Part shown: positions 1 through 11,490 of the stretch, piece by piece | Layout: every line of letters begins with the position of its first letter | How positions within the stretch are numbered: the stretch's first letter is position 1 | Assembly: GCA_007258455.2 (NCBI GenBank) | Contig: VDFB02373365.1 | Location: 219,676,162 to 219,740,161, forward strand | Direction of reading: 5' to 3' | Length of the DNA stretch: 64,000 nucleotides | Source: Sequoia sempervirens | Lineage: Eukaryota > Streptophyta > Pinopsida > Cupressales > Cupressaceae | Made by a program: the position numbers and the translations under genes | Notes under the pieces: model-generated | The model's database searches: none | What the model was told of the DNA's origin: nothing | What the model saw: only the letters and a program-made list of their open reading frames with translations

Positions 1-553
1 TCCTACATTGAGAAGATTATGTCAGATACCCTTGACATAAAGAACATCATTCATCTTATGCTTGCCATCAATACTAATTAAACCTTTTTCATAGATTTTA
101 GCAGATTTTTCATCACCAAACTTAACAAAACAACCATCATACTTTTGAAGTTTAACAAAATTACTCTTATCACTTGTCATATTATTTGAGCATCCACTAT
201 CAATTATCTAGTAGTTTCTCTCCTCTCTTGTATGAAAAGTAGTCAACATAGTTCCTTCAATATTGTGACCTATCTCTGGAGCAAGTTCATTCATACAACT
301 TTCAAAATTAGTAGAATTAGTTCCAACATTTAAAGCCATGAATAAGAATTCATCACTTCCATCATCTGAATGGTATGATTCATCATCATTAGATACACCA
401 CTATCTTCTTTAACATAATAACTCTTCTTGATAGATTTTCTTTTATGAACTTTATGTTTGTCATTTGAAACTTTGATTGGACATTTAGAATCATAATGAC
501 CTATCTTTCCACAATTGAAACAATTTAAGGGTAACTTACCTCTATATTTTCCA
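1..553 (-). pseudogene. Ty1/copia gag-protease, downstream half (split by chromovirus)
   Basis: Read on the minus strand from 553 down, the frame continues the Gag begun at 8827-8197. It shows a lysine-rich stretch, then a CCHC zinc knuckle (CFNCGKIGHYDSKC, encoded near 486-527), a Ser/Asp-rich linker, and the copia aspartic protease start IIDSGCS (near 190-215), whose DSG is the catalytic motif. The protease runs off the window edge, so integrase, RT and RNase H are not visible. A TAG codon just before IIDSGCS falls where copia elements usually have Trp, so the copy is inactive. Removing the chromovirus and one target duplication rejoins this frame with the upstream half. Family assignment rests on motifs and is firm; lineage is not resolved. 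Confidence 0.85.
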
Positions 554-558
554 TTTCT

Positions 559-2033
559 TGATAGGGAGGCTGCAGGAACTCAAACACATTGTTTTAGAAG
601 CTGCAGGAAGCAACCACATATTCCTATGCAAGGCCTTGTCATAGACCTCCTTGTTGAAATTGTTGTTACACCTTAACCTATAGGAACTTTACCTTGTCTA
701 AGTTCCCCTGGTTCTCCTATCAACCTCACTATCTTGACAAATTTTTAATAACCCAACCAATCCTTGGTTCAATGCTTCATTCTCCTTTGGTCCTTAATCT
801 GCCCTAAAGACCAAATAAACTCCACCTTTTTCTAGGTTCTTGCAGGGGTTAGAAAAGGTCACAAAGAATTCAAAATGGCTTGTCTAGGGTTCTTAGACAA
901 CCACAAATTTCTATCTTTCCATTTCTTTCACAAGATGCTTTCCTAGGGTTTGAATGGCTAGTAGCCATTGAGCCTTTGAATAGAAGTAAATTGCTTTTCC
1001 CTCCTAAACCCACCAAAGGACTTAGGTTCTTGACTTAGGTAAGGTGTTTCCCCTATCTACACCTTCAATATTTCTAGGGTTTTAGTCTTGCTCAGGCCGT
1101 GTGCTGTCCAAACACCAAATTGGTCAAGCAGTTAGGGTTCTAAACTACCCAGAAATAGTTTTAGGACTGGTGAAAAGTTGTCCTCCTAAACAGATTGCTG
1201 GGCTCTCCTCCTTATCACCATACATGGCCAACACCTTCCCCTAAATTCTCCAAAAATAATTTTTCAACAATATTTTCTCCCCTGTAAGTTATTAATGCTG
1301 TACTGTAGCCTTTCCTAGTCGGGTTCTTCACTGGCTCACCTAGGGAAAGGCTCTTCTTCCAGCTCCTGCAACCAAAGAAAACCTAACACCTACCATATTT
1401 ACAAGCACAGAGCCTAGGAACATTTCCCAAAAGGCTGCACAATTTGTACAATGGGAAGGCACCCTAGGACTCCATTATTAAAAACAGCTTGCTACAAGAC
1501 TGAAAATGAAAGAAAACAAAGTATTTATAGATAAAAGAAGGAAAAAGGTATACAAAGATATAAAGATGGCACTTCAAGCTTATACAATTTAAATACTACA
1601 TACTACAAACAAGAAGATAGCAGAGCTATGCCATTAAAGTTCAGTTTTTAACACAAAAATGCAAAAAAATTGTCTTTGTACATTTTTTTTTCAATTTTCA
1701 AACAAATTTCACTCAACATAAAAACTTATAACCTCTTTCCAAAGTCGAGGCATGCCTTAAATAGGCTTCCAAAGCAATTTATATGCTTGGTTCGGGCTTC
1801 AAAATGACCTAAAAACAACTTTTGTAAAACCCGCTGTGTTTTCAGACATTTAAGAATTTTTGCCAGCCTAGCAATATGATGTTGTAAAATTATTTAATAC
1901 TTGTCACCTTCTTTCCCAAAGTTCAAAAACACCATAAGCACCTAAAATAAGGGTCAACATGACCTTATGATAGCACAACAAAATTAAGAACTTCAAAAAC
2001 AAAAATAGTCCTTTGCGAGGTGCTCCTGCACCA
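559..2033 (-). repeat. 3' LTR of chromovirus
   Basis: 1475 bp, bounded on the plus strand by TG...CA and nearly identical by eye to 6702-8191. It lacks the 15-bp duplication seen in the other LTR. It adjoins the polypurine tract at 2034, which fixes it as the 3' LTR of a minus-strand element. Confidence 0.93.
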
Positions 2034-2046
2034 TTCTCCCCCTCTC
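2034..2046 (-). other. Polypurine tract of chromovirus
   Basis: On the minus strand a run of G and A (GAGAGGGGGAGAA) ends directly at the TG of the 3' LTR. This is the expected primer site for plus-strand DNA synthesis. Confidence 0.85.
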
Positions 2047-2057
2047 AGCTCAAACAA

Positions 2058-5000
2058 CTAAGGAAGTTTGGGAGAGATCAGAGATATGTCAATGCCTTGC
2101 TTCTTAAAATATGCTTCTTCTACCCAGGTAGCTTCAGATTCATGCTTATCCTTCCATTTGACAAGATGTTCCATGTACACCTTGTGCCTTGTAGTCTTCT
2201 TCACTCTTGACTCCAAGATCTTCTCTGCTTGTAGCTTGTCTGGAGGGTATGGACATGTTGCTGATGTCCTTGAAGACCTTCTTACTGTCCTGATCCTCAT
2301 CCTTGACTGATCCCTTGTACTTGATCAAATCAGCAACATTGAAAACTGGAGAGATGCCCAAATCTGATGGTAACTCCACCTTGTATGCATTCTTACCATA
2401 TTTGGCCAATACCTTGCATGGACCCACTCTTTTCATCTGTAACTTGGTTTCCATTCCCTTCTGCAATCTAGGATTTGTTGAGGTGGACCATCACATAGTC
2501 CCCAACTGCAAATTGTACATCCTTCCTTGACAAATCAACATTCTCCTTCAACTTTTGGGTTGTTGTTGTGACTGTGTTCTTGACCTGCTCATGAATCTCT
2601 TTCATGGTCTGAGTGAAGTCTTTAGCATGTCCACTCCTATGCTCCATAGATCCAAAGTCTCTAAGTTAACAAATAACTCTTGGGTGCATCCCATACACAA
2701 CCTCAAAAGGACTTTTCCCTGTAGTTCTATTGACACTATCATTATAAGCATATTCAGCTTGAGAAATTACCATATCCCAAGTCTATCCATATTCTTTAGT
2801 TAAGCACCTTAAAAGATTACCCAAAACTCTATTAACCACCTTTGTTTGACCATCGGTCTAAGGATGGTAAGCTGATCCAAAAGATATATTTGTTCCCAAT
2901 CTGCTCCATAGAGTCTTCCAAAAGTGACTCATGAACTTCACATCTCTGTCAGAAACAATACTTAGAGGTAGTCAATGGATCCTAACAACTTCCTTGAAGA
3001 AAAGATGAGCTATGTAGCTTGCATCATGAGTAGTTTTGCAAGGTATGAAGTGACTCATCTTACTAAATCTGTCTACCACAACATAAATACTATCAAAACT
3101 AGTCTTGGTCTTAGGAAGACCTACCACAAAATCCATGCTCACACACTCCCATGGTCTGTTAGGAATGGGCAGGGGTTGATACAAACCAGCATTGCTAGCT
3201 CCTCCCTTAGCTTTCATGCATATAACACATTGTTCCACATATTTTCTAACATCTTTTGCTAACTTAGGCCAGTAATAAAACCTCTATACCAGCTCTAAAG
3301 TTTTATTGATACCAAAATGCCCACTAAGACTCCCATTATGCTTCTCTTGAATTAGATTTTCCCTCATTGACCCTCTTGGCACACATAACTGATTACCCTT
3401 AAATAACAGTCCATTTTGCAGTGTATACTCAGCATATTGGCTATGAAAATGATTTTCAAAATTAGAACATACCTTATAAGCTTCTGAGAAGTCTTCATCT
3501 TCACCATAGAGATCTTTGAAACTCTCTAATCCAATGCTCTTTAGTTGTATTTCCTGCACTGTCAGCATTCTTCTACTTAATGCATCTGCCACCTTATTCA
3601 TTTGCCCTTTCTTGTGCTTGATAGTAAATGTGAATACTTGGATGTATTCCATCCATTTCAAATTCCTATTACTTAGTTTTTCTTGGGTGTTGATGTAACT
3701 AAGTGCCTGGTTATCAGTAAAAACCACAAACTCTTTGGGTAACAAATAATGCCTCCACTTCCTTAGGGATTGCACTAAAGCATATAACTCAAGATCATAA
3801 GTAGAGTACTTTTGCTTGGATTCATTGAGCTTTTCACTAAAGAAGGCTACAGGCCTACCTTCTTGACTAAGTTCTCCTCCTACAGCTACTCCACTTGCAT
3901 CACACTCAACTGTGAACAACTTGTCAAAACTAGGCAATAATAGAATTGGTTGAGTTGCCACTTCTTGTTTCAGTTTTTCAAACCCTTTATCAGCCTCTTG
4001 AGTCCACTTAAACTTTGTTTTCAGACCACATTTAATGGTATCTAGGACTGGTGCACATATACCACTGAAATTCCTTATGAATTTTCTATAGAATTGATCC
4101 AAACCATGAAAAATTCTTACCTCTGTTGCTGTGGTTGGTGTGGGCCAGTTTAGGATGGCTTCCACCTTGCTTGGATCCATCTTCAACGTTCCTTGGGATA
4201 CTACAAACCCCAAATACACAAGTTCCTGCTTGAAGAACTCACACTTCTCTAGATTGATTTCCAACTTCTCTTCTTGCAACCTTTTAAGAACCATCTCCAC
4301 ATGCTTCAGATGTTCTTCTGCTGTCTTACTGAAAATCAGTATGTCATCTAGGTATACTACCACAAATATTCCTGTGAAATCCTTAAGCACTTCATTCATT
4401 AGTCTCATGAATGTGCTAGGGGCATTTGAGAGGCCAAATGGCATCACTTTCCACTCATATAAGCCATCATTTGTCTTAAAAGTTTTCTTCCACTCATCTC
4501 CATCCTTAATCCTGATTTGATGGTAGCCACTCTTGAGGTCCAACTTGGTGAAATACTGTGCTCCTCCAAGGAAATCCATTAAATCTTATATTCTAGGAAT
4601 AGGGAACCTATACCTAATTGTGATTCTATTTATTTCTCTAGAATTAGTACAAAGTCTCCACTTACCTCCTTTCTTTGTTGCTAATACCACTGGTACTGCA
4701 CAAGGGTTGATGCTTTTTTGAATCAAACCTTGATCCAATAACTCTTGCACTTGCCTAGCCACCTCTAGGTTCTGCTCTGGTGTAAGCTTGCATGCTGCTT
4801 TGTTAGGTAATGAAGCTCTAGGTATGAAGTCAATTTGATGAATTATAGCTCTCCTTGGAGGTAAAGTTGCAGGTTTACCATCACTAACTATGCTCTTGTA
4901 CTTATCAAGCAACTTTTGGAATGCTTCTGGTAAGACTGTCTTTTCAGCCTTTTCTTCCTCTTTGGACTACATCATGATCACATATCCTTCATTTCCTTGG

Positions 5001-6658
5001 TGTAGGTCCTTAAGGAACTCCTTACCACTACTCAACATGATGTTAGGCACCTTTGACTATCCTTCATCTTCCTCTGTCAATGACTGCAGTTTGAAGGTTC
5101 TTCCATCCTTCTTGAATGAGATGGTGTTCTCTTTCCCATCATAAATGGCACTTCTGTCATATTGCCATGGTCTACCTAGTAGTAGATGGCATGCATCCAT
5201 GGGTAATACATCACAAACCAGCTTGTCTTTATAGCCTCCAATTGAAAATTCCACTGTTACTTGCTCATTAACTAAAACACTATGCCCTTTGTTCAGCCAT
5301 GTGACCTTGTAGGGGTTATTGTGAGGTATCTTCTCCAACTTTAACTTAGTTACTACCTCCGCTAAGATTATATTGTCTGTTAAAGTAGAATCCACAATGA
5401 CTTTTCATACTTTCCCAAGTATCTTGCACCTTACTCTAAAAAGAGCTCTTCTTTGCTTAGGTTCCTCTTTTACTGGCTGCCTGATCAGAACTCTGTTAAA
5501 CATCATATTTTCTCCTACCTTAGATTCTATGTGACTGATTTCAGATGCCTTAGGACTCATAGTGTCCTCTTGTTCATAGGCCACTTTCTTTTCATTGCTA
5601 GAAGATGATGCTTTCTCCAAACACCTATAAGCAGGGTGACCTAGTTGGTTACAATGATAACACTTCATGTTTGCAAAATAAGAGTTTCTCCTTCCTACTC
5701 CTCTTCCTTTGTTTGAACCTCCTGGAGGTCCTCTTCCTCTATTAAATCCTCCTCTTAAGGATGCTTCACCTCCATGCTCAGTGAGTTTTGATTCTCCTTG
5801 GTTTCTTTGGGCACTACCTCTTCCTTGGTCGCCACCACGTTGTCCTCTTTGATCTCTGCCTTTGCCTCTACCCTTAGAATACTAATCATGCTTTCTTTTG
5901 TTCCTTTCCTCAATCTTTATGGCCAACTGATAACATTGGTGAACTGTCTTGGGACTTAGTAAAGCCATCTCTTCTTGGATGTTCCATTTTAAGCCATTAA
6001 GATACCTAGCCACCTTAAGACTCTCATCCTCTGTCACATTAGACCTCATACAAAGATTTTGGAACTCTTCAATATAGGTGTTTACATCTTGGTCTTTCTG
6101 CCTTAGACTTTGCCTCTTCTTGTGCAACTGAATCTCATAATCATCTGGCATGTAGGCTTCCTTTACCTTAGCAACCATTCCTTTCCAAGTTGATATGGGC
6201 TATTTGCCTTCTTTCTCCCTCTCAGTCTGAATAAAATTCCAGCATGTCAAGGCTAATCCTCTCAATCTTGACTTACCAACCTTCACCTTTTGAGCTTCAG
6301 TAACTCCATCACACTCAAAATGATTCTCCATGCCTTCTATCTAATCCATGACCAAATCAGGTTCCATTTTCCCACTAAATAATGGTACTCCCTCAAGTAC
6401 TTTTCCACTCAAGGCTTTCAATGCCTTCAAGAAAGGCTCCTCCTCCAAAATAGGGTCAGGTTCAAGGACCTTGTCTTCCTCTGGAACCTCTTCTTCCTTT
6501 GGTACCTTACCTTCCAACCTCACATTGTTCAATGCTTTCTCAAGTTGCTCAATTCTTTCTTTTAAAGACTTGTTGTCCTCTTCTTGTTCTTCAACCCTCT
6601 TGGATAATTGTGCATTTGTCACCATGATAGGAGTTTCACTTGACTCAACCTCTAACAT
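2058..6658 (-). pseudogene. Chromovirus gag-pol-chromodomain polyprotein, broken
   Basis: One frame runs from ATG at 6658, just inside the PBS, to about 2470. It holds a coiled-coil Gag N-terminus, the retrotransposon Gag domain (about 6178-5885), an RGG-rich linker, a zinc knuckle (CYHCNQLGHPAYRC, about 5625-5665), an aspartic protease (DST where DSG is usual, about 5390), RT with YLDD (4343-4354), RNase H with its Asp-Glu-Asp residues present, integrase with an HHCC finger (about 3220-3340) and Asp residues, and a chromodomain (about 2085-2228). I count about 12 in-frame stops, mostly TAG, near 6340, 6199, 5881, 5400, 5054, 4970, 4583, 3284, 2972, 2860, 2795 and 2660. There are frameshifts near 2468 and 2240. 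The integrase catalytic Glu after TDGQT reads Lys. The copy cannot encode a working polyprotein. Confidence 0.93.
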
Positions 6659-6686
6659 ATATTCCTCTTTCCCAAATCTTTTGCTT

Positions 6687-6698
6687 GCTCTGATACCA
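6687..6698 (-). other. Primer-binding site (initiator tRNA-Met type)
   Basis: Minus-strand TGGTATCAGAGC lies three bases inside the 5' LTR. This is the usual plant PBS complementary to initiator tRNA-Met. Confidence 0.93.
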
Positions 6699-6701
6699 AT
6701 C

Positions 6702-8191
6702 TGCTAGGGAGGCTGCAGGAACTCAAACACACTGTTTTAGAAGCTGCAAGAAGCAACCACAGAGTCCTGTGCTAGGCCTTGTCATAGACCTCCTTGGTGA
6801 AATTTCTGTTCCACCTTAACCTATAGGAACTTTACCTTGTCTAAGTTCCCCTGGTTCTCCTATCAACCTCACTATCTTGACAAATTTTGAATAACCCAAC
6901 CTTTCCTTGGTTCAACGCTTCATTCTCCTTTGGTCCTTAATCTGCCCTAAAGACCAAATAAACTCCACCTTTTTCTAGGTTCTTGCAGGGGTAATAAAAG
7001 GTCACAAAGACTTCAAAATGGCTTGTCTAGGGTTCTTAGACAACCACAAATTTCTATCTTGCCATTTCTTTCACAAGATGCTTTCCTAGGGTTTGAATGG
7101 CTAGTAGCCATTGAGCCTTTGAACATAAGTAAATTGCTTTTCCCTCCTAAACCCACCAAAGGACTTAGGTTCTTGAATTAGGTAAGGTGTTTCCCCTGTC
7201 TACACCTTCAATATTTCTAGGGTTTTCATCTTGCTCAGGCCATGTGCTGTCCAAACACCAAATTGGTCAAGCAGCTAGGGTTCTAAATTGCTCAGAAACA
7301 GTTTTAGGACTGGTGAAAAGTTCTCCTCCAAAACGGATTGCTGGGCTCTCTTCCTTATCACCATACGTGGCCAAGACCTTCCCCTAAATTCTCCAAAAAT
7401 AATTTTTCAAAAATATTTTCTCCCCTGCAAGTTATTAACATTGTACTGCAGCCTTTCCTAGCTGGGTTCTTCACTGGCTCGCCTAGGGCAAGGCTCTTCT
7501 TCCAACTCCTGCAACCAAAGAAAACCTAACACCTACCATATGTACAGCTACCATATTTACAAGCATGAACCCTAGGCACATTTCCCAAAATTCCGTACAA
7601 TTTGTACGATGGGAAGGCACCCTAGGACTCCATTATTAAAAATAGCTTGCTATAGGACTGAAAATGACAGAAAACAAAGTATTTACAGATAAAAGAAGGA
7701 AAAAGGTATACAAAGATAGAAAGATGGAACTTCAAGCTTATGCAATGTAAATACTACATACTACAAACAAGAAGATAGCAGAGCTATGCCATTAAAGTTT
7801 AGTTTTTAACACAAAAATGCAAAAAAACTGTCTTTGTACGTTTTTTTTTCAATTTTCAAAGAAATTTCAGTCAACATAAAAATGTTTAACCTCTTTCCAA
7901 AGTCGAGGCATGCCTTAAATAGGCTTCCAAAGAAATTTAGATGCTTGGGTCGGGCTTCAAAATGACCTAAAAACAACTTTTGTAAAACCCGCTGTGTTTT
8001 CAGACATTTAACAATTTTTGCCAACCTAGCAATATGATGTTGTAAAATTATTTAATACTTGTCACCTTCTTTCCCAAAGTTAAAAAAAACCCTAAGCACC
8101 TAAAACAATGGTCAAAATTATGTTATGATAGCACAACAAAATTAAGAACTTCAAAAACAAAAATAGTCCTTTGTCAGGTGCTCCTGCACCA
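6702..8191 (-). repeat. 5' LTR of chromovirus
   Basis: 1490 bp, paired with 559-2033. The extra 15 bp relative to the 3' LTR come from a local duplication around 7536-7558 (ACCATAT...ACCATAT). The PBS adjoins its internal edge, so this is the 5' LTR. Confidence 0.93.
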
Positions 8192-8196
8192 TTTCC

Positions 8197-8827
8197 CTTT
8201 TTCAATCTTCTTACAAAATTTTCTTCCACCTCATCAAGATCATTTGGATCAGATTCGTCATTCTCTTTCTTGCTGACTTTAAAATAAATTTCTTTCTTGG
8301 GAACATATTTTTCAAATGATCCAAATTTTGAGCTTCCTTAATAGAAGAAACTTTATCACTGTGAGATTTAGGAAGAGTTCTCAATACCATTTTCTCTACT
8401 TCACTTTCCTCTAGTTTTCCCTCAAGACCATTAATGGAATTGACAATTTCATTCACCTTGAACATGTACAGCCAGCAATATCTTTATCTTTTGACATCCT
8501 TAGGGTTTTAAATTTCACTTTGAAATTCTACATCTTTTCATTCTTAACTTTATCATCTCTTTCATAAATGCTTTCCAACTTTGTCTATATCCCTTTAGTA
8601 GTTTTGAGGCTTATCACCTTCACAATTTTTGAATCAAAAATCCCACTCAAGAAAGCATTCTATGTTTTTCCATTATTCTCATAATCCTTGATCTCATCGT
8701 CACTTGCCCGAGGAGTAGTAGGTATAGCATATCCATTTTCAACTAACTTTCAAACACCAAACCCTAATGAGACAAGAAATTCTTCCATCCTAGCTTTCCA
8801 AAAAGAATAATTTATTACATCGATCAT
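8197..8827 (-). pseudogene. Ty1/copia gag, upstream half
   Basis: The minus-strand frame from ATG at 8827 reads as a copia Gag N-terminal domain: the start contains NYSFWKARMEEFL, then ...SGIFDSKIVKVI..., then ...EIVNSINGLEGKLEESEVEK... and a lysine-rich tail that stops at the chromovirus target duplication. Stops replace expected Trp or Gln codons near 8748, 8662 and 8593, and the frame shifts near 8470. The gene would continue at 553 after removal of the 7.6-kb insertion. Assignment to Gag of Ty1/copia is from family motifs; no function remains. Confidence 0.85.
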
Positions 8828-8901
8828 ATGGACCTTGACGCCATTCCTGTGTGCAATTCGAATCTACCTCAAGGGGTTACAATACTTGTAAGGAACCACA
8901 A

Positions 8902-8912
8902 CATCGATACCA
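8902..8912 (-). other. Primer-binding site of copia element (mutated)
   Basis: Minus-strand TGGTATCGATG resembles the initiator-Met PBS TGGTATCAGAG with two changes. It sits two bases from a CA-ending LTR edge at 8915 and upstream of the copia gag start. Confidence 0.7.
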
Positions 8913-8914
8913 AT

Positions 8915-9240
8915 TGTTAGACACACAAGAAAACTAAGAGGTGGGGTGAATTAGTTATACATTAGATCCAAGAGGGGGGTGAATAATCAAAAGTAGTATT
9001 TAATCATAGGGCGTAGATCCACATGCAGTTCCAATTATGCATAGAAGGTGACCTTGGTTGTCATTAATATGAAAGATAGGGTTTCAATCCTTATGCAACC
9101 TCTCACCAGTATTATAGAGGGCATATAAAGGTCACAAAAAATATTTCCCCATGCCTCCCAAGTACATCCAAACACATGTGGATGTAATGTTAGGAAAACT
9201 ATAAGGGAAAATTAGGTATGATAGATACAGTAACTATACC
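8915..9240 (-). repeat. Copia 5' LTR, inner edge clear, outer edge not resolved
   Basis: On the plus strand the LTR edge is TGTTAGACACACAAG next to the PBS. The outer end cannot be located because no partner LTR is in the window, so the right coordinate is a guess. Confidence 0.4.
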
Positions 9241-11490
9241 ATGTACCAATCATAAGATATTAAATTTAGTATAGTTTTTTATTATTCATTTTTGGGGTAT
9301 TAAGGGTGTAGATACAACATTATAAATAATCATAAAATATACATAGAAACCTTAACTTAAAAAGATAATTTTAACCCTTATGTTAGAGTGATGAGATCTG
9401 AGGAATGAAACTTTTATCTCATGTGTCAAAAGATGAAACCTTTTTTTCCAAAATAAATCTCACTCAGAGGTCATGTAATACCTTTCTTGGTGGTGGATAT
9501 TCACCTATATTGAGTTTGACTAGAATCTATATGTGGTCATGGGTGTAAGAGTTGTATCTACGATTTCTTATGTCAACTGTAGCAATATTTGTAATGTTTG
9601 ATAAACCTATTTAATGTGAGAAAGGATTTGTAATTTATTTTACATCTTTATGGGCCTAATTTATAATTTAGGTAATATGTTAATTTATAAAATCATGTTT
9701 ATGATACGAGTTTGTTAGATTTGGGTAAGCATTTATGTTTATAATTTATCTTTGTTGTGAACTTGACCTCTAATATTAGGGTTTAATTTAATTATGTGAA
9801 TGTGGAGATAAATTTTTGGGTTTTTTAAGAGTTTATTAAAACATCTAAACCAAAAATCCATTTTTCAAAAATATTAAACATTTGTACATGGTTTTAAATA
9901 ATATTTGGTAAAATATTTTGCTTGGGACATTATAGTGACATCAAAGAAAATAATCTAAAAAATATTTTATTTAAGAAAGGATTGTAGAGATTTTTTAAGT
10001 AATACTTTGTTAATATCCACTAGGGACATTGTAATGTTTGAACTAGAAATTGGTAGCTTTGTTACAAACCTATTAGTATTCAATATTCTTTACAACCTCT
10101 TACCAATTTATGTATATTTTCATCCAAAATTTCTAAAGTAGCTTTGACTATTTATAAAAAAATAAATTGAATTTCATCTTATGAAGTTTAAAAAAGTAAA
10201 CTTTATACAAAGGGCTATAAATCAACTTCTCCAACTAGGATTTAGGATTTTTTTACAAAGATGGAAGCAAATTCTTGAGAAAAGCTTATAAAATTTTATA
10301 AACTATTTTTTAATTAACTCGCATGTGCAATGATCCATACACTATATAATCCATTTAGCATAAACATAAATTCTACACATAAATTTTCATAGGTAGCAAG
10401 TTGAAGAAATAACAATGCATAAATAGCCTATTTACAAGATGCATTGATTAGGTGTAGGTTGAAATCTATCATCAATCTTGATTTCTTAATCTAAAGCATT
10501 TGGATGTAGGATCATAGACCTAGAATAACTTAGATATGTGATAGTGTGATTGTGTCCATTAAAAAATTGATCTTTGGTACTTGTACAAAAAAAATCACCT
10601 ATATGGTTTTTGAGTAAAGAAAATAATGTGCCAAAGAGCATTGTTGGGATCTTACTATGAGAGTATTAAAGTATGGAACTTCCTTAACCCTAAGTCAAAC
10701 CCCTAGGTTGATTTAACAATAATGAGAAATAGATAAGTACTGGTGGAAATAAATTTTAATTATTATTCATTGATTATGGTGAAGTTAGAATAATACAAAT
10801 GTGTGATGCTAGTTTATTCTAGTGCAAGTTATAATAGATAGTTGTCTTTGTGACGATGCCAATGAATGTCAATTTGTTATTGTCGATGTTTGATACCAAT
10901 TGACTATTGATTATTTTTAGAGGATATTCTCTTTCATGATCCTTTAATTAAATTATCATGATCTCTTATTTTGTGTAGTTGCCGTAGGATTCAATTCCTT
11001 TAAATATGCATTCCTAGAGATGCTTAATTTAAAAATTATGGTGTTTGTGTTAGTGAATAATACTCATATTATAAATCTTGGAAAGTGGAAGTTTGGACAA
11101 GGTAACAACTACGATCCCATCCAAGGGATAGAATTTCAGGTATGGTCCAATTCAAGAAGTGCAAACTATTGAGAACTAAGTCAAGTGTGCATTAAGATAG
11201 ATGATTTGCTATAGTAGGGTGAGGGAAGACTTGGAGTCAATGAGTGTGTCAAAAAAAACCAAATTGTATGATAGAATCATAAATAGAAGATAAAATATAC
11301 ATCTTTTTCTTCTACAATTATCTTGCAATCTTAAAATTGCAGATTGATAGAACTCTCCAAAAGGTCCTCTAATGAAAAATAACTATTGAGAACAATTAAG
11401 TTATTCGCTTGAACTTCATTAATCCAGATAATTTTTCAAACATCGTGTCTCTATATGTAATGTCTGAATAGTAATAGAAGACTCAAATAT
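9241..11490. other. AT-rich spacer, no gene seen
   Basis: Very AT-rich DNA without an ORF above background, recognisable repeat ends or RNA gene. Part may still belong to the copia LTR. Confidence 0.5.

Larger units (their letters stand above)
559..8191 (-). mobile_element. Complete Ty3/gypsy chromovirus, decayed, nested in copia
   Basis: A 7.6-kb LTR retrotransposon on the minus strand. Order on that strand: 5' LTR (8191-6702), PBS, gag-pol with chromodomain, polypurine tract, 3' LTR (2033-559). Each LTR starts TG and ends CA on the minus strand. Flanking pentamers are TTTCT (554-558) and TTTCC (8192-8196), a target duplication with one mismatch. Protease, RT, RNase H, integrase order and the C-terminal chromodomain place it in the chromovirus branch of Ty3/gypsy (Metaviridae). 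The two LTRs differ by scattered substitutions and one 15-bp duplication, so the insertion is not recent. Confidence 0.95.

Noticed and set aside
2068..2310. Plus-strand ORFs opposite the chromovirus pol (also 4131-4520, 6348-6707)
   Set aside because: Shadows of the minus-strand coding frame; no recognisable motif.
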